The notes under the pieces are model-generated. The model saw only the letters and a program-made list of their open reading frames with translations, was not told the origin of the DNA and did no database searches. From the NCBI GenBank assembly GCA_944322255.1, contig CALUOK010000015.1, forward strand, positions 1-59,556: DNA of 59,556 nucleotides, written 5' to 3'. This DNA is from Candidatus Methanomethylophilaceae archaeon (lineage in GTDB: Archaea > Thermoplasmatota > Thermoplasmata > Methanomassiliicoccales > Methanomethylophilaceae). Both the position numbers and the translations under genes were made by a program. Below, piece by piece: positions 18,286 through 27,123 of the stretch (positions within the stretch are counted from its first letter, which is position 1; the number at the start of each line of letters is the position of its first letter).

Positions 18286-19940
18286 CCCTTGATGACAGCG
18301 CTCCTCTCACCGGCGGGCTGGAACTCCCTGAGAGCTCCGCGTCCGATCTCCTTCGTCACGTTGGCGAAGTCGAAGACCAGCGAGGGGTCAGCGAAGGCAA
18401 CCCTAACGAACGGGTTGGCGGTGAAGGCGTCTCCGCGAGCGACGTGGGCAGCCTTGGGGATACCGGTGTATCCGGACATGTGTCCGACGTTCATCGCGTA
18501 GTTCGGGTAGTTGGGTCCACGGACCTCCATGGGAAGACCCTCATCGGACCTGTACGCGAACGAGTTGGCGGAACCGCACTGGTCCTGGAGGTCGAATCCG
18601 TAGAATCCGAGCCTTCCGGTCCTCTCCTTGTGCTGGAGCATGGAGAGGTACCAGCAGTTCAGACCGACATCGGCGACTCCAGTGGCCATGGCTCCCGCGA
18701 TACCGGTGGCGGCAGCGGAGACGGTGGCCCTCTGGGATCCTCCGAAGTGGGTCTCCATGACGGCGGGGTAGCGCTCGTACATCTCGAGGGCGTATGCGTT
18801 GATGTCGTCACCGAGCTTCATGACCTCATCGGTGTTGGCGGGGTCCAGTTTGCAGAATCCGCCGTACCTGGATTTGATCTGGTCGATGGCGTAGTAGACG
18901 TAGTCCTCAAGGATGTTGTCGGTGTATGCGGCGGTGGCGTACTGGGTGAATCCGACTCCACCGGACATGTATCCACCGAGGTAGATCTGGTCGTAGATGA
19001 TGGCTCCGAGGGCGACAGCCTCGAGGGAGGCGCGTCCGGGGTCGTCAGGGTAGACACGGTCAGACTGGGCCATATCGGCGAGGTATCCGAAGGGAATTCC
19101 TCCGGGCTCGTTGGGTCCCCTGGCACGCCTGGCGGGCATCATGGTTCCCATTCCGAGGGACTGGTGTTTCGCGGAGTACGCGAAGTCGGCGATGGCGGCC
19201 TCTCCTGCTGCGAGTTTGTAGGAGGAGATGAAAGCCATGGAGATCTGCATGGCGGCGTGCCTGGAGACGGTAGCTCCATCCATGAGCCTTCCGACGATGG
19301 TGGGCACACGGACAGCCTGCATGAGGGTCTTTCCGATTGCTTTCTTCAGCTGCTCGGCCTGCTCGGCGGGGAACAGTTTGTTGATGTCGATGACGAACCT
19401 GGGGTCGATCTCGTCGATCAGCTCGTCGTCTCCGGAGTAGACTTTGACGTAGGAGTCCCAGGCGAGAGCAGGGTTGATCTCAGCCATGTGCTCCTGAACG
19501 ACGGCTCCTCCGGGGACGGTGTGGTTGACGGTCTCCAGGTAGTTGTTGATTGTCTCGGGGGTGACCTCTTTTCCGAGCCTCCTCTCGATGGTCTGGTGAG
19601 GAGAGTCGAGTCCGACGAGGATGGTCCTCCTGATGTCGTCCCAAGCCTGCTGGATAGCGCAGTTGTTGACGCAGTGGAGATCGTCAGCCTCGGCGTAGAT
19701 GTCGGTGTGGGAGAGCTGGTAAGGCATCCAGCTCCTCTGTCCGAGAGGAACTCCGATGTCCTCGTTCAGCATCGGGATGCCACGCTTCTTGGCGATCTCG
19801 TCTGCTGTCTTCTGGAACTCTACTTTGGATTTGGACTGTTTCCATCCGCCAAAGCAGTAGTACTTTGTACTTACGTCAGTGGGCTCTTCCTTGAACTTCT
19901 TTTTGCATGCTTCCATGAACAGCTTCTCTTTTCCTGCCAT
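18282..19940 (-). CDS. mcrA: Methyl-coenzyme M reductase subunit alpha
   Basis: A 552-residue catalytic alpha subunit of MCR, which reduces methyl-CoM with CoB to methane and heterodisulfide using F430. Signature regions are intact: [15 protein letters not shown] (site of N-methylhistidine), [17 protein letters not shown] (site of methylarginine), [20 protein letters not shown], the thioglycine site [17 protein letters not shown], and [20 protein letters not shown] 19940 is preferred to the in-frame GTG at 19949, which overlaps the mcrG stop, because GGGAG lies at suitable spacing. The order mcrB-mcrD-mcrG-mcrA lacks mcrC, which is in the other operon. Confidence 0.97.
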   Translation of the reverse strand: MAGKEKLFMEACKKKFKEEPTDVSTKYYCFGGWKQSKSKVEFQKTADEIAKKRGIPMLNEDIGVPLGQRSWMPYQLSHTDIYAEADDLHCVNNCAIQQAWDDIRRTILVGLDSPHQTIERRLGKEVTPETINNYLETVNHTVPGGAVVQEHMAEINPALAWDSYVKVYSGDDELIDEIDPRFVIDINKLFPAEQAEQLKKAIGKTLMQAVRVPTIVGRLMDGATVSRHAAMQISMAFISSYKLAAGEAAIADFAYSAKHQSLGMGTMMPARRARGPNEPGGIPFGYLADMAQSDRVYPDDPGRASLEAVALGAIIYDQIYLGGYMSGGVGFTQYATAAYTDNILEDYVYYAIDQIKSRYGGFCKLDPANTDEVMKLGDDINAYALEMYERYPAVMETHFGGSQRATVSAAATGIAGAMATGVADVGLNCWYLSMLQHKERTGRLGFYGFDLQDQCGSANSFAYRSDEGLPMEVRGPNYPNYAMNVGHMSGYTGIPKAAHVARGDAFTANPFVRVAFADPSLVFDFANVTKEIGRGALREFQPAGERSAVIKG

Positions 19941-19945
19941 GGTAA

Positions 19946-20722
19946 TCACTCTCCCTTAACCTTCCAGGGCTGGTAGCCGCCCAGGGTCCTCAGCTTGTGG
20001 ATCCTGAGTCCGTACATGGTGACCTCTTTGTCGTCCCTCATGTCGACTCCGTCAGCTCTGAAGATGGTTGTCCTCTTCTTCAGGTCGGACATTGCAGCGG
20101 GCTTTCCGACGGAGATCCTCCTGTCGAGCGGAATGGCGACCTGGTCTTTCACATAGACGACCTCTTTCTTCTCGTCGTCCCAAACGTACCTCTGCCAGGC
20201 GTCGAACATCAGTCCGTGCTCGTCGAGACGGCAGGCGTGTCCGTGCACAGTGGCTCCCCTGATACCGGTGAGGGCGGGGTCGAAGGTCTCGTTGTCGATG
20301 TACTCCTTGGCGAGAACCTCAAGGTCCCTCTCACGGACCTCGATGATCTGCCTTCCGGAAAGGGTTCCGGTGTCGATTCCCCTGTACCTGGAGAGGTACA
20401 TCCAGGCCCTCTGGTAGGGCGAGATGGGGGCGAAGTAGACGGAGTCGGTGAACTGGATGTACCTGATCCTGTCTCCGTGCTTGGCTCCCTCGATGGGGGT
20501 CACGAGTTTCCTGATGGGGCAGTCGGGCTCCTTTCCCTCCTCGATTGGGGGGTGGATGGACTTGTAGTCCTCTCCAGGGTTCCTGTGTCCCATGATCCTG
20601 ACGACGTCATCCATGGCGACGTCGCGAAGTTTCTTCAGTTTGACTTTCGGGTCCATGTATCTGCGCCTGTTTTTAGCAGGTGTAGTGGTTCCCGGATAGA
20701 ACTGCCTCTTGTAAGCTGCCAT
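19946..20722 (-). CDS. mcrG: Methyl-coenzyme M reductase subunit gamma
   Basis: A 258-residue gamma subunit of the (alpha-beta-gamma)2 MCR hexamer. It begins [20 protein letters not shown] and has typical blocks [40 protein letters not shown] and [20 protein letters not shown]. The open frame extends 46 codons upstream into mcrD, but ATG 20722 matches known family starts and is preceded by GGAGTG. It follows mcrD by one base and runs into mcrA. Confidence 0.96.
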   Translation of the reverse strand: MAAYKRQFYPGTTTPAKNRRRYMDPKVKLKKLRDVAMDDVVRIMGHRNPGEDYKSIHPPIEEGKEPDCPIRKLVTPIEGAKHGDRIRYIQFTDSVYFAPISPYQRAWMYLSRYRGIDTGTLSGRQIIEVRERDLEVLAKEYIDNETFDPALTGIRGATVHGHACRLDEHGLMFDAWQRYVWDDEKKEVVYVKDQVAIPLDRRISVGKPAAMSDLKKRTTIFRADGVDMRDDKEVTMYGLRIHKLRTLGGYQPWKVKGE

Positions 20723-20723
20723 T

Positions 20724-21158
20724 TTATTCACTCCTGTAATCATGAAGCGTGGGCTTGTATTTCGAGTATCTTCCGACCTGGAGGCTGTATCCGTGCTCGA
20801 TCGTAGCGTTGCATACGGCCTTGATCTCCTCCACCCTCGCGTCCAGCGACTCTTCGTCATCGACCTCTAACTCCACGAGGAACCCTCCGACGAGGTAGCG
20901 GAGCTCGATGTCCTTGCCCTTCACCCTGATCACCTTGTGCTCGGAGTGGTTGTTGGGCAGGCCCTTGCCGGGTCCGCTGTTGATCGTCTTGGGGATGCTC
21001 TCTCCCGTCAGGTTGATCTGCCTGATGTTGGGGACAGACTCCAGAGCGTTGAGGACCTTCTCGGTCGTGTCAGCGCTCAGCAGACGGTTGGTTATGATCA
21101 TGACTTCGGGAAGAGGTACTCCCGCGTAGTCGGTTGGAGGTGCGGATCCACTCGTCAT
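20724..21158 (-). CDS. mcrD: Methyl-coenzyme M reductase operon protein D
   Basis: A 144-residue McrD. Recognisable parts are [54 protein letters not shown] and [20 protein letters not shown]. McrD is not a subunit of active MCR but binds the apo form and is thought to act as a chaperone during assembly or F430 loading. It sits between mcrB and mcrG, as in most methanogens. Confidence 0.94.
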   Translation of the reverse strand: MTSGSAPPTDYAGVPLPEVMIITNRLLSADTTEKVLNALESVPNIRQINLTGESIPKTINSGPGKGLPNNHSEHKVIRVKGKDIELRYLVGGFLVELEVDDEESLDARVEEIKAVCNATIEHGYSLQVGRYSKYKPTLHDYRSE

Positions 21159-21167
21159 ACTAGGTCC

Positions 21168-22502
21168 TCACAGTTTCTTCTTCACCTTCTTGGCCTCGGC
21201 AGCGACGTACTGCATGGGCTTGCTGAACTCTTCCATGTCACCGAAGACCTCTTTGAAGAGACCGGATGTGGCCTCAGCGGAGAAGGTCTGGGTTCCTCCG
21301 TCCAGACAGTTGGCGGCGGTGATGGCGGGGATCACGACGCCCTTGGCGTGCCTGGTAACGACGTGGTTTCCGTGGAACAGACCGGGTCCTCCTCCACCGT
21401 AGATGGAGTGAGAGAAGAAGGACATACCGACTCCAACTCCCTCGGCCCTTCCGTAGTCGACACCGGGAAGTCCGGACTCGTGCTCGAGCAGGTCGTTGTA
21501 GTACAGGATGGTTCCGGGAACTCCCTGGGCAGCCCTGGCGGCTCCGATGTTGACCATGACGGCGGCAACCATTCCGGTGGCGGCGTAGGCGTTCCATTTC
21601 GGGAGATCGTCGGTGGTGTACACCTTGTATCCGCTGGGGAGGGTCTCTTTCACGCGGATGACTCCGTCGTCGATGGCCATTCCCATCAGGGTCTCGATAA
21701 CGGTTCCGACGGTTCCGGTCTTTCCGTTCTTCTTGACCATGGTGTACAGCATGTTGTTGGCGTTCAGTCCCTCGTAGGCCAGGGACAGGAGGGCACCCCT
21801 CTCGAAGTTACCGATGGTGTCTCCCATCTCGTAGGATCCGCACTGCTCGAAGATAGCGGACAGGGCGGTTCCCTGCATGGCGTTCCTGTTGACCAGGGAA
21901 ACCACGTGGTTGGCCATGATGTTCCTCAGGGCGAATCCGGCACCCTCGTTGTTCTGGGGAACCTCGAGGATGGATTTGACGTTGGCACCCTGGAAGGTGA
22001 TGGTCTGGGGGTACCTTCCCCAAACGGCGGCTTTGACCATGTTGGCTTTGTACATCGGGATGTCGAAGGTGTCGATGATAGCCTCGGTGGTGGCGGCAGC
22101 AGTCGCGGTGAATCCGGTGGTGTACTCGATACCGGCGTTCATCCTCTCCTCGGGGACGATGACGACGATGTTCTTTCCGCCGGATTTGACGGTGACAGTG
22201 GTTCCGTCGCCGTCGTAGACCTGGACATTCTCCTTGATGATCTGCGCGATCTTGTCGGCGTTCTCAACGAGAGGGATGTCGATCTCTTTTCCCTGGATGA
22301 TAACTCCGCCTCCGGTCATGGAGCCGGTCTTGAGGGCTTTCTCGATGCCGGCCAGGTTGACGGCACAGGTCCTCTTTGTCAGGGACACGATCTTCTTGAT
22401 CGCGTTGTTGCGCAGCGGGCTGATGGCTTCGAGCGGAATGTCTTTCGCAATGCGTTTTCCGCAGTCGTCATACAAGTCAACTACGTCCTCGTATTTTGGC
22501 AT
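21168..22502 (-). CDS. mcrB: Methyl-coenzyme M reductase subunit beta
   Basis: A 444-residue beta subunit of MCR, first gene of the operon. It starts [20 protein letters not shown] and includes [60 protein letters not shown] and [20 protein letters not shown] near the active-site channel where CoB is bound. The length is normal. The promoter TATA box lies about 75-85 bases upstream, giving a leader of roughly 50 bases with AGGAGG-like sequence before the ATG. Confidence 0.96.
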   Translation of the reverse strand: MPKYEDVVDLYDDCGKRIAKDIPLEAISPLRNNAIKKIVSLTKRTCAVNLAGIEKALKTGSMTGGGVIIQGKEIDIPLVENADKIAQIIKENVQVYDGDGTTVTVKSGGKNIVVIVPEERMNAGIEYTTGFTATAAATTEAIIDTFDIPMYKANMVKAAVWGRYPQTITFQGANVKSILEVPQNNEGAGFALRNIMANHVVSLVNRNAMQGTALSAIFEQCGSYEMGDTIGNFERGALLSLAYEGLNANNMLYTMVKKNGKTGTVGTVIETLMGMAIDDGVIRVKETLPSGYKVYTTDDLPKWNAYAATGMVAAVMVNIGAARAAQGVPGTILYYNDLLEHESGLPGVDYGRAEGVGVGMSFFSHSIYGGGGPGLFHGNHVVTRHAKGVVIPAITAANCLDGGTQTFSAEATSGLFKEVFGDMEEFSKPMQYVAAEAKKVKKKL

Positions 22503-22574
22503 TTCATACCTCCTTGTTCATTTTGCCAGCCCTTTCGGGCCAGCGTCCCCTTGCAAGCCGTACAACCAGTTCTC

Positions 22575-22590
22575 TGAATATAAAACAGTA
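22575..22590 (-). promoter_or_regulatory. mcr operon promoter (TATA box)
   Basis: On the minus strand CTGTTTTATATTCAGA lies in an A+T-rich stretch 73-88 bases before the mcrB ATG. The sequence further upstream repeats CGTTAA-type motifs (22600-22620). Confidence 0.6.
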
Positions 22591-22709
22591 GTAATAACGG
22601 CGTGAAATCGTTAATTATCGTTAAAATCCGGGCCTCCGGCGGGGGTCCGTGTTACGCCGTCTGGACGGGTCTGTGTAAGGTTATGGTATTTAATGGGTTG
22701 GATGACCCA

Positions 22710-22743
22710 GCACCACCGCATAAATCCATATGCGCGGTGGTGC
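22710..22743. terminator. Hairpin between the DUF169 gene and the mcr promoter
   Basis: A perfect 10-bp stem GCACCACCGC/GCGGTGGTGC with a 14-base loop lies 40 bases past the DUF169 stop. There is no strong T-run on the minus strand, so it may be a terminator or another RNA structure. A smaller GGGT/ACCC hairpin is next to it. Confidence 0.4.
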
Positions 22744-22782
22744 CGGAAGTGACACTAAAGGGTTTGAGGGTGTTACTCCGGC

Positions 22783-23493
22783 TCAGTCGCGCTTGGCCTT
22801 CGTCATGACGCCGGTCTCGTACTTCCTGAGGTGCTCCACGAAGCCCGGGATCATGGCGTAGGGGATCCCCGCGGCCATCTCGTCGGCGGCCATGGAGGTC
22901 TTCTTCCTGCATCCGAAGCATCCGAGGGAGATGTTCGGCTTGCCGGTGCAGATGGGCACCGCGGTGATGTCCTCGCAGGCGCACTGGAACGGGGACGTGG
23001 AGAACTGGACCCTCCCGCCCTCCTCGGCGGTGGAGAGGGGCACGATCCAGTAGACCCTCTCGGGGATGTCCTCGATGGTGACGACATCCGGGACGAAGTC
23101 GGCGTCCTTCAGGGGGCAGACCACCTCGCCCTCGTTCTCGAAGGGGACGACCATGCGGTCCCCGATCATCTTGCCCGCGGCCGCGGCGGAGTCGTGCATG
23201 CCGATTCCGGCGTGGAACTCACCGGAGGCGACCTTCTCGGGGGTGGCGGTCATGTTCAGGGCGGAGCATCCCACCATGCAGTTCTCGGACTTGAGGGGGA
23301 GCTTGAAGCACTCGCCCTCCCTGGCCCTGAAGATCGCCTGGCAGTGGCTCAGCTGGTTCTCCGGCTCGGTGTAGCCCTCGGGCCAGACCTCGCCCTTGCG
23401 GACCAGCTTGACCGCCACGGGCTCGCCCCTGAGCCTCATGACGTTCTTCATGACTTCTGCGTACTCTTTGTTCTTGGCGAGTATTTCCGACAT
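22783..23493 (-). CDS. DUF169 family protein
   Basis: A 236-residue soluble protein of the DUF169 family, common in methanogens and anaerobes. It shows MRLRGEPVAVKLVRKGEVWP, HCQAIFRAREGECFKLPLKS, ENCMVGCSALNM, FQCACEDITAVPICTGKPNI and GCFGCRKKTSMAADEMAAGI. The many cysteines, several in CxxC or CxC spacing, suggest metal or cofactor binding. No biochemical role is established to my knowledge. It stands alone upstream of the mcr operon, transcribed in the same direction. Confidence 0.85.
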   Translation of the reverse strand: MSEILAKNKEYAEVMKNVMRLRGEPVAVKLVRKGEVWPEGYTEPENQLSHCQAIFRAREGECFKLPLKSENCMVGCSALNMTATPEKVASGEFHAGIGMHDSAAAAGKMIGDRMVVPFENEGEVVCPLKDADFVPDVVTIEDIPERVYWIVPLSTAEEGGRVQFSTSPFQCACEDITAVPICTGKPNISLGCFGCRKKTSMAADEMAAGIPYAMIPGFVEHLRKYETGVMTKAKRD

Positions 23494-23625
23494 GCGGAGT
23501 GCATCCGGATACTACAGATATTTAATGATTGGAGAACCGGGGGCTTCTATAGTCACGTTACGGGACCGGGCCCGCAAGGTGTCATGTTGATCCCCCGGAA
23601 GGGGTTTGGAATTGGTTTGCTCGGG

Positions 23626-23871
23626 TCAGCACAACGCTTCCTGATACGCTGTGTCGGCGACGATGCTGGACGCGACGGGGGTCTCCTCGCCTCCGGCGGA
23701 CTCTCCGCCCTCGGTTCCGGAATCAACCTCCTCGGATCCGCTCTCCTCTCCGCCCTCATCGGCAGCCTCTTCCTCCTCCTCTCCCGGCAGGTTCACGTAG
23801 ATGAACGCCGCGACGAGGATGACGGCGACGGCGGCGATGAACGCGATGTCGATTGTCTCCCTTTTGTTCAT
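23626..23871 (-). CDS. Small single-TM protein with acidic tail
   Basis: An 81-residue protein. MNKRETIDIAF is followed by one TM helix (residues 9-29), then LPGEEEEEAADEGGEESGSE and further Glu/Gly/Ser-rich sequence, ending TAYQEALC with a C-terminal cysteine. GGAGG 7 bases before ATG 23871 decides the start; an upstream in-frame Met extends the frame but lies closer to the TATA box. The tail would face outside. Its promoter has several TTAGG half-sites like the neighbouring iron-transport genes, so a metal-related role is possible. No family is recognised. Confidence 0.6.
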   Translation of the reverse strand: MNKRETIDIAFIAAVAVILVAAFIYVNLPGEEEEEAADEGGEESGSEEVDSGTEGGESAGGEETPVASSIVADTAYQEALC

Positions 23872-23921
23872 TTTCAGCCTCCAACTCATGGAGTCGAGTA
23901 ATGTCGACGCTCCAAGAGAAG

Positions 23922-23976
23922 TTAGGAACTCTATAAATATTTTAGGCAAGACGAAAGATGTTTGTAGGCTCCTAAA
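23922..23976. promoter_or_regulatory. TATA box flanked by TTAGG/CCTAA sites (putative iron operator)
   Basis: TATA CTATAAATATTTT (23931-23943) for the small acidic protein is flanked by TTAGG at 23922-23926 and TTTAGG at 23941-23946, with a dyad TAGGCTCCTA at 23965-23974 upstream. The half-sites match DtxR/IdeR-type operators and recur at the neighbouring promoters. Confidence 0.5.
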
Positions 23977-24005
23977 TCGAAACTACACAACTCATGGCAT
24001 CGTTG

Positions 24006-24770
24006 TCAGATGGCACGGATTGGGTCCACACGAGGCACCCCCGACCTGTCCCTGTCCACCAAAGCCTCGACCCCGTACACATCCCTTAGCATCTCTTCCG
24101 TGACCATTTCCTCCGGCGTCCCGATACCGTAGACCTGACCATCCTTCAGAACCATCATCCGGTCCGAGTATCTGGCTGCGAAGTTTATGTCGTGCAGGAC
24201 CATTACCGTCACCAGATCACGCTCACGCGTTACCCGGGACATTGTATCGAACATCATGAGTTCCCTGCGGAGGTCCAGATTGTTCATCGGCTCGTCCAAG
24301 ACCATTATCTGCGGATCGGAGACCAGGCACTGCGCCACCATGACCATCTGGCACTGCCCTCCGCTCAGCTGGTTCAAGGGCCTGTCCGAGAGATCCGCCA
24401 GATTGAGCTCCTCTAGGGGTGCCATCGCTCTGTCCAGTTCCTCGTCGCTGACCCTGTATGATAGCGTGTTGAACATCCCCAGGAGCATTACCTCCAAGAC
24501 CGTCAGCGTGGTGGACGCGGGCTGCTCCTGAGACATGTACGACATCCTGAGGCTCCCGGGATCACGCGCTCCGAGGAGGTCTACCCCGTCAAAGTTCGCC
24601 GTCCCGGCATCGGGCCGGTGCACCCCTGCCAAGCACTTAACTAGCGTGGATTTTCCCGCGCCGTTAGGGCCCAGGATGGACAGTACGCCTCCCCCTGCGG
24701 AGAAGCTCACATCCTCCAGGACCGACCGGTCGCCGTAGGAGAAACCGATTCCTTCGACCTCCAGCCTCAT
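24006..24770 (-). CDS. Iron-siderophore/cobalamin-type ABC importer ATPase
   Basis: A 254-residue ABC ATPase of the FecE/BtuD type: Walker A LGPNGAGKSTLVKCLAGV, Q-loop MSYMSQEQPAS, signature NQLSGGQCQMVMVAQCLV and Walker B IMVLDEPMNNLDLR, followed by switch His VLHDINFA. The signature has QMVMVAQ in place of the usual QRVxIAR, an uncommon variation. ATGA overlap with the permease shows coupling. Together with the permease and binding protein it forms a complete importer; TTAGG operators suggest iron, probably as a siderophore. Confidence 0.9.
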   Translation of the reverse strand: MRLEVEGIGFSYGDRSVLEDVSFSAGGGVLSILGPNGAGKSTLVKCLAGVHRPDAGTANFDGVDLLGARDPGSLRMSYMSQEQPASTTLTVLEVMLLGMFNTLSYRVSDEELDRAMAPLEELNLADLSDRPLNQLSGGQCQMVMVAQCLVSDPQIMVLDEPMNNLDLRRELMMFDTMSRVTRERDLVTVMVLHDINFAARYSDRMMVLKDGQVYGIGTPEEMVTEEMLRDVYGVEALVDRDRSGVPRVDPIRAI

Positions 24771-25807
24771 GCCGCCAACCTCCTTCCACGGTGTATCATG
24801 TACAGGAAGAACGGAACCCCCACCAGCGATGTGACCACGCCTATCGGCAGGGCGCTGGTGAGGTCGGACAGGTTGCAGACCAGATGGGCTGCGAGCAGGA
24901 ACAGGGCGCCGGAGAGCGCCGATGCGGGCAGGAAGAACCTCTGGTCCTCGCCCACCAGCCTGCGGGCTATATGGGGTCCGACGAGCCCTATGAACCCTAT
25001 GGTCCCTGTGAAGCTGACGACGATGGCTGTGAGAACCGACACGGCGACGATCACGTTCCTCCTGAGACCGACAACGTTGACCCCCATGCTGGCGACCTTG
25101 GAGTCACCGAGCTTCAGGGCTGTCAGCCTCCAGGAGTTCATCGAGAAGAACAACAGCACCAGGACTAGCACCACGACTATGGCGAACACCTGATTCAGTC
25201 CTGTGTACAGACTACCGAACATCCAGAATGTGATTGAGTTGGACACCTCGGTGGACGACAGTGACTGGACGGTGTTGACCAGAGCCTGGAACAGGAAAAG
25301 CAGCGCCACCCCTGTGAGGATGATTGTCACACGGTCCGACCTCCGAGACCTGGACACCAGGGATATCACGGCGCAGGTCACCATCGCGAACAGGAACGCG
25401 CTGACGACCACGGCCGAAGTCCCCAACATGGAGGTCCCGATTCCGAAGGCCATCACCAGAGCGGCCCCGAAAGCCGCGGACATGGACACACCGAGCGTGT
25501 ACGGCTCGGCCAGAGGATTGTTCAGAACGGTCTGCATCTCCGCACCGGCCACGCCCAGGGCGAAACCGACGAACAACGCCGCCAGGGCCTGAGGGATTCT
25601 CTCGTTCCAGATGATGGAGGCCATCCCCCTGGGGACGGACTCACGGTCGAAAATTGTTTGGAAGACCTCCGACAGGCTGAAGTCCGTCTCGCCGAAGGCT
25701 ATGCACAGGAGGACCAGCACCATCGAGGCCATGGCCATGGCGACAATCGCCAGGACCCTCCTGCGGGATGACGTCCTGTATCCGGAATGCTTGCCGGAGG
25801 TCTCCAT
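24767..25807 (-). CDS. FecCD-family ABC importer permease
   Basis: A 346-residue integral membrane protein with about ten hydrophobic segments. FecCD/BtuC-family blocks are clear: RIPQALAALFVGFALGVAGA, EMQTVLNNPLAEPYTLGVSM near the start, and GTIGFIGLVGPHIARRLVGE in the ATPase-coupling loop, ending in GVPFFLYMIHRGRR. It forms the translocation pore as a homodimer. It lies between the binding protein and the ATPase genes, 4 bases from each or overlapping. Confidence 0.92.
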   Translation of the reverse strand: METSGKHSGYRTSSRRRVLAIVAMAMASMVLVLLCIAFGETDFSLSEVFQTIFDRESVPRGMASIIWNERIPQALAALFVGFALGVAGAEMQTVLNNPLAEPYTLGVSMSAAFGAALVMAFGIGTSMLGTSAVVVSAFLFAMVTCAVISLVSRSRRSDRVTIILTGVALLFLFQALVNTVQSLSSTEVSNSITFWMFGSLYTGLNQVFAIVVVLVLVLLFFSMNSWRLTALKLGDSKVASMGVNVVGLRRNVIVAVSVLTAIVVSFTGTIGFIGLVGPHIARRLVGEDQRFFLPASALSGALFLLAAHLVCNLSDLTSALPIGVVTSLVGVPFFLYMIHRGRRLAA

Positions 25808-25811
25808 GAGA

Positions 25812-26993
25812 TCAGCTCGCGAGGGAGTAGCTCCAGACCCCGTCGAAGGACCAGGGCATATACTCGTCGAAGAACTGGCTCACGGTCCCGTATGCGTCGA
25901 AGTCCTCGAAGTACTCGGGATAAACCAGCTTCGCGGTGGAATACAGGTCGTAGATTCCGGCGACGGAGTTCCTGAACTCACCATAGCGGAACTCCACAGC
26001 ACCGTTCTGGACTGCGGTCAACTCGTCCCAGATATCGCGATTCTCGAAGGTCGAAACAAGAGAGTCGATCTGGGCCTGCGACGGATTCTGCCCATAGCCG
26101 AAGTACTGCTCGGAACCGAAATACCCTGTGGTCGCCACGATGATCACATCCGGGTTCGCGGCCAGCATCTTGTCATCGGACCATTCCATGTCCACCCCTC
26201 CGGAGAGGACGTTTGTGGCGCCGACGGCGGTGACGTCGTTGGTCCCCATGCCGACGACCCTCCCGTACTTGTGACCCTCGTCCGTAGTGAGCTCATAGTA
26301 GACGGTTTTCCCTCTCTCGGACTCGGGGATGGTGGCGAGAACGTCGTTCACATTCTCGATGCACCCGTCATACCAGGCAATAATCTCGTTGACGCGGTCG
26401 GTCCTGTCCATGAGCTCCCCGATCGGGGCCAGGTTGCTCTCCGCCACACCGATGGAGTAGTCTCCGTTGTAGAAGTCCACGTTCACGACGGTGATCCCCG
26501 CGTCGTCCAACGCCTGGAACAGCGTGTCGACGCTGTCCGGGAAGTACGAGAGGTTAGCCCACGGCATGATCACCATGTCGGCGCCCGACTCCACCAGACC
26601 TGAGATGGAAAGAGATCCGGTCATCAGAGTCATGTATATATCGGGGAACTTCGGAAGCTCCTGCAGCTCGGGATACATGTCGTATATGATCTCCGCTTTC
26701 TCAGGCTCCCTCTGCTGAGCCCCTGGTAGGGAGCCGTCCATGTCCGCAGGCATCATGCACACGTAATCCTCCCATCCGTCGCCCATCACGGCGGCGAACG
26801 CATCCACACACTCGGTTCCGGCCAGTGCAACCTTCTCTATGGGCCCGTAAACCTGTACCTCCCTGCCACTAACATCGTAGATTCCGGACCCGTGATCCTC
26901 CCCGTCGTTGTCCGACAGGATGGCGTACGCTCCCGCCGCGGCGATGACTATCACCACAACAGCCGCAACGGCGGCAATCGTTTTACTGTTCAT
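25812..26993 (-). CDS. Membrane-anchored iron/siderophore-type binding protein
   Basis: A 393-residue substrate-binding protein. MNSKTIAAVAAVVVIVIAAA is an uncleaved-looking N-terminal anchor, followed by a helical-backbone (FepB/BtuF) fold: YDVSGREVQVYGPIEKVAL, LVESGADMVIMPWANLSYFP, LAANPDVIIVATTGYFG. GGAG 8 bases before ATG 26993 supports that start over the upstream in-frame ATG 27071, which would lie inside the operator. It is first in the importer operon and divergent from the exporter-fold ABC pair. Confidence 0.88.
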   Translation of the reverse strand: MNSKTIAAVAAVVVIVIAAAGAYAILSDNDGEDHGSGIYDVSGREVQVYGPIEKVALAGTECVDAFAAVMGDGWEDYVCMMPADMDGSLPGAQQREPEKAEIIYDMYPELQELPKFPDIYMTLMTGSLSISGLVESGADMVIMPWANLSYFPDSVDTLFQALDDAGITVVNVDFYNGDYSIGVAESNLAPIGELMDRTDRVNEIIAWYDGCIENVNDVLATIPESERGKTVYYELTTDEGHKYGRVVGMGTNDVTAVGATNVLSGGVDMEWSDDKMLAANPDVIIVATTGYFGSEQYFGYGQNPSQAQIDSLVSTFENRDIWDELTAVQNGAVEFRYGEFRNSVAGIYDLYSTAKLVYPEYFEDFDAYGTVSQFFDEYMPWSFDGVWSYSLAS

Positions 26994-27057
26994 GTTATCT
27001 TCTCCAGATTTCCATGAGCTGTTCCGACACCTGTCAATCGTGGAACATGTATTTATT

Positions 27058-27109
27058 TTTAGGTAATCCAAATAATTATTAGGAAAGACTAATTTTAGTA
27101 TTACCTAAA
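27058..27109. promoter_or_regulatory. Nested TTAGG palindromes in the divergent iron-transport promoter
   Basis: TTTAGGTAAT (27058-27067) and ATTACCTAAA (27100-27109) are perfect inverted copies. Between them lies a second dyad, TTAGGAAAGACTAA (27079-27092). The region is A+T-rich and separates the binding-protein gene from the ABC pair. It resembles DtxR/IdeR-family operators (TTAGG...CCTAA) and probably controls both directions. Confidence 0.6.
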
Positions 27110-27123
27110 TCCTTACCCCACCC

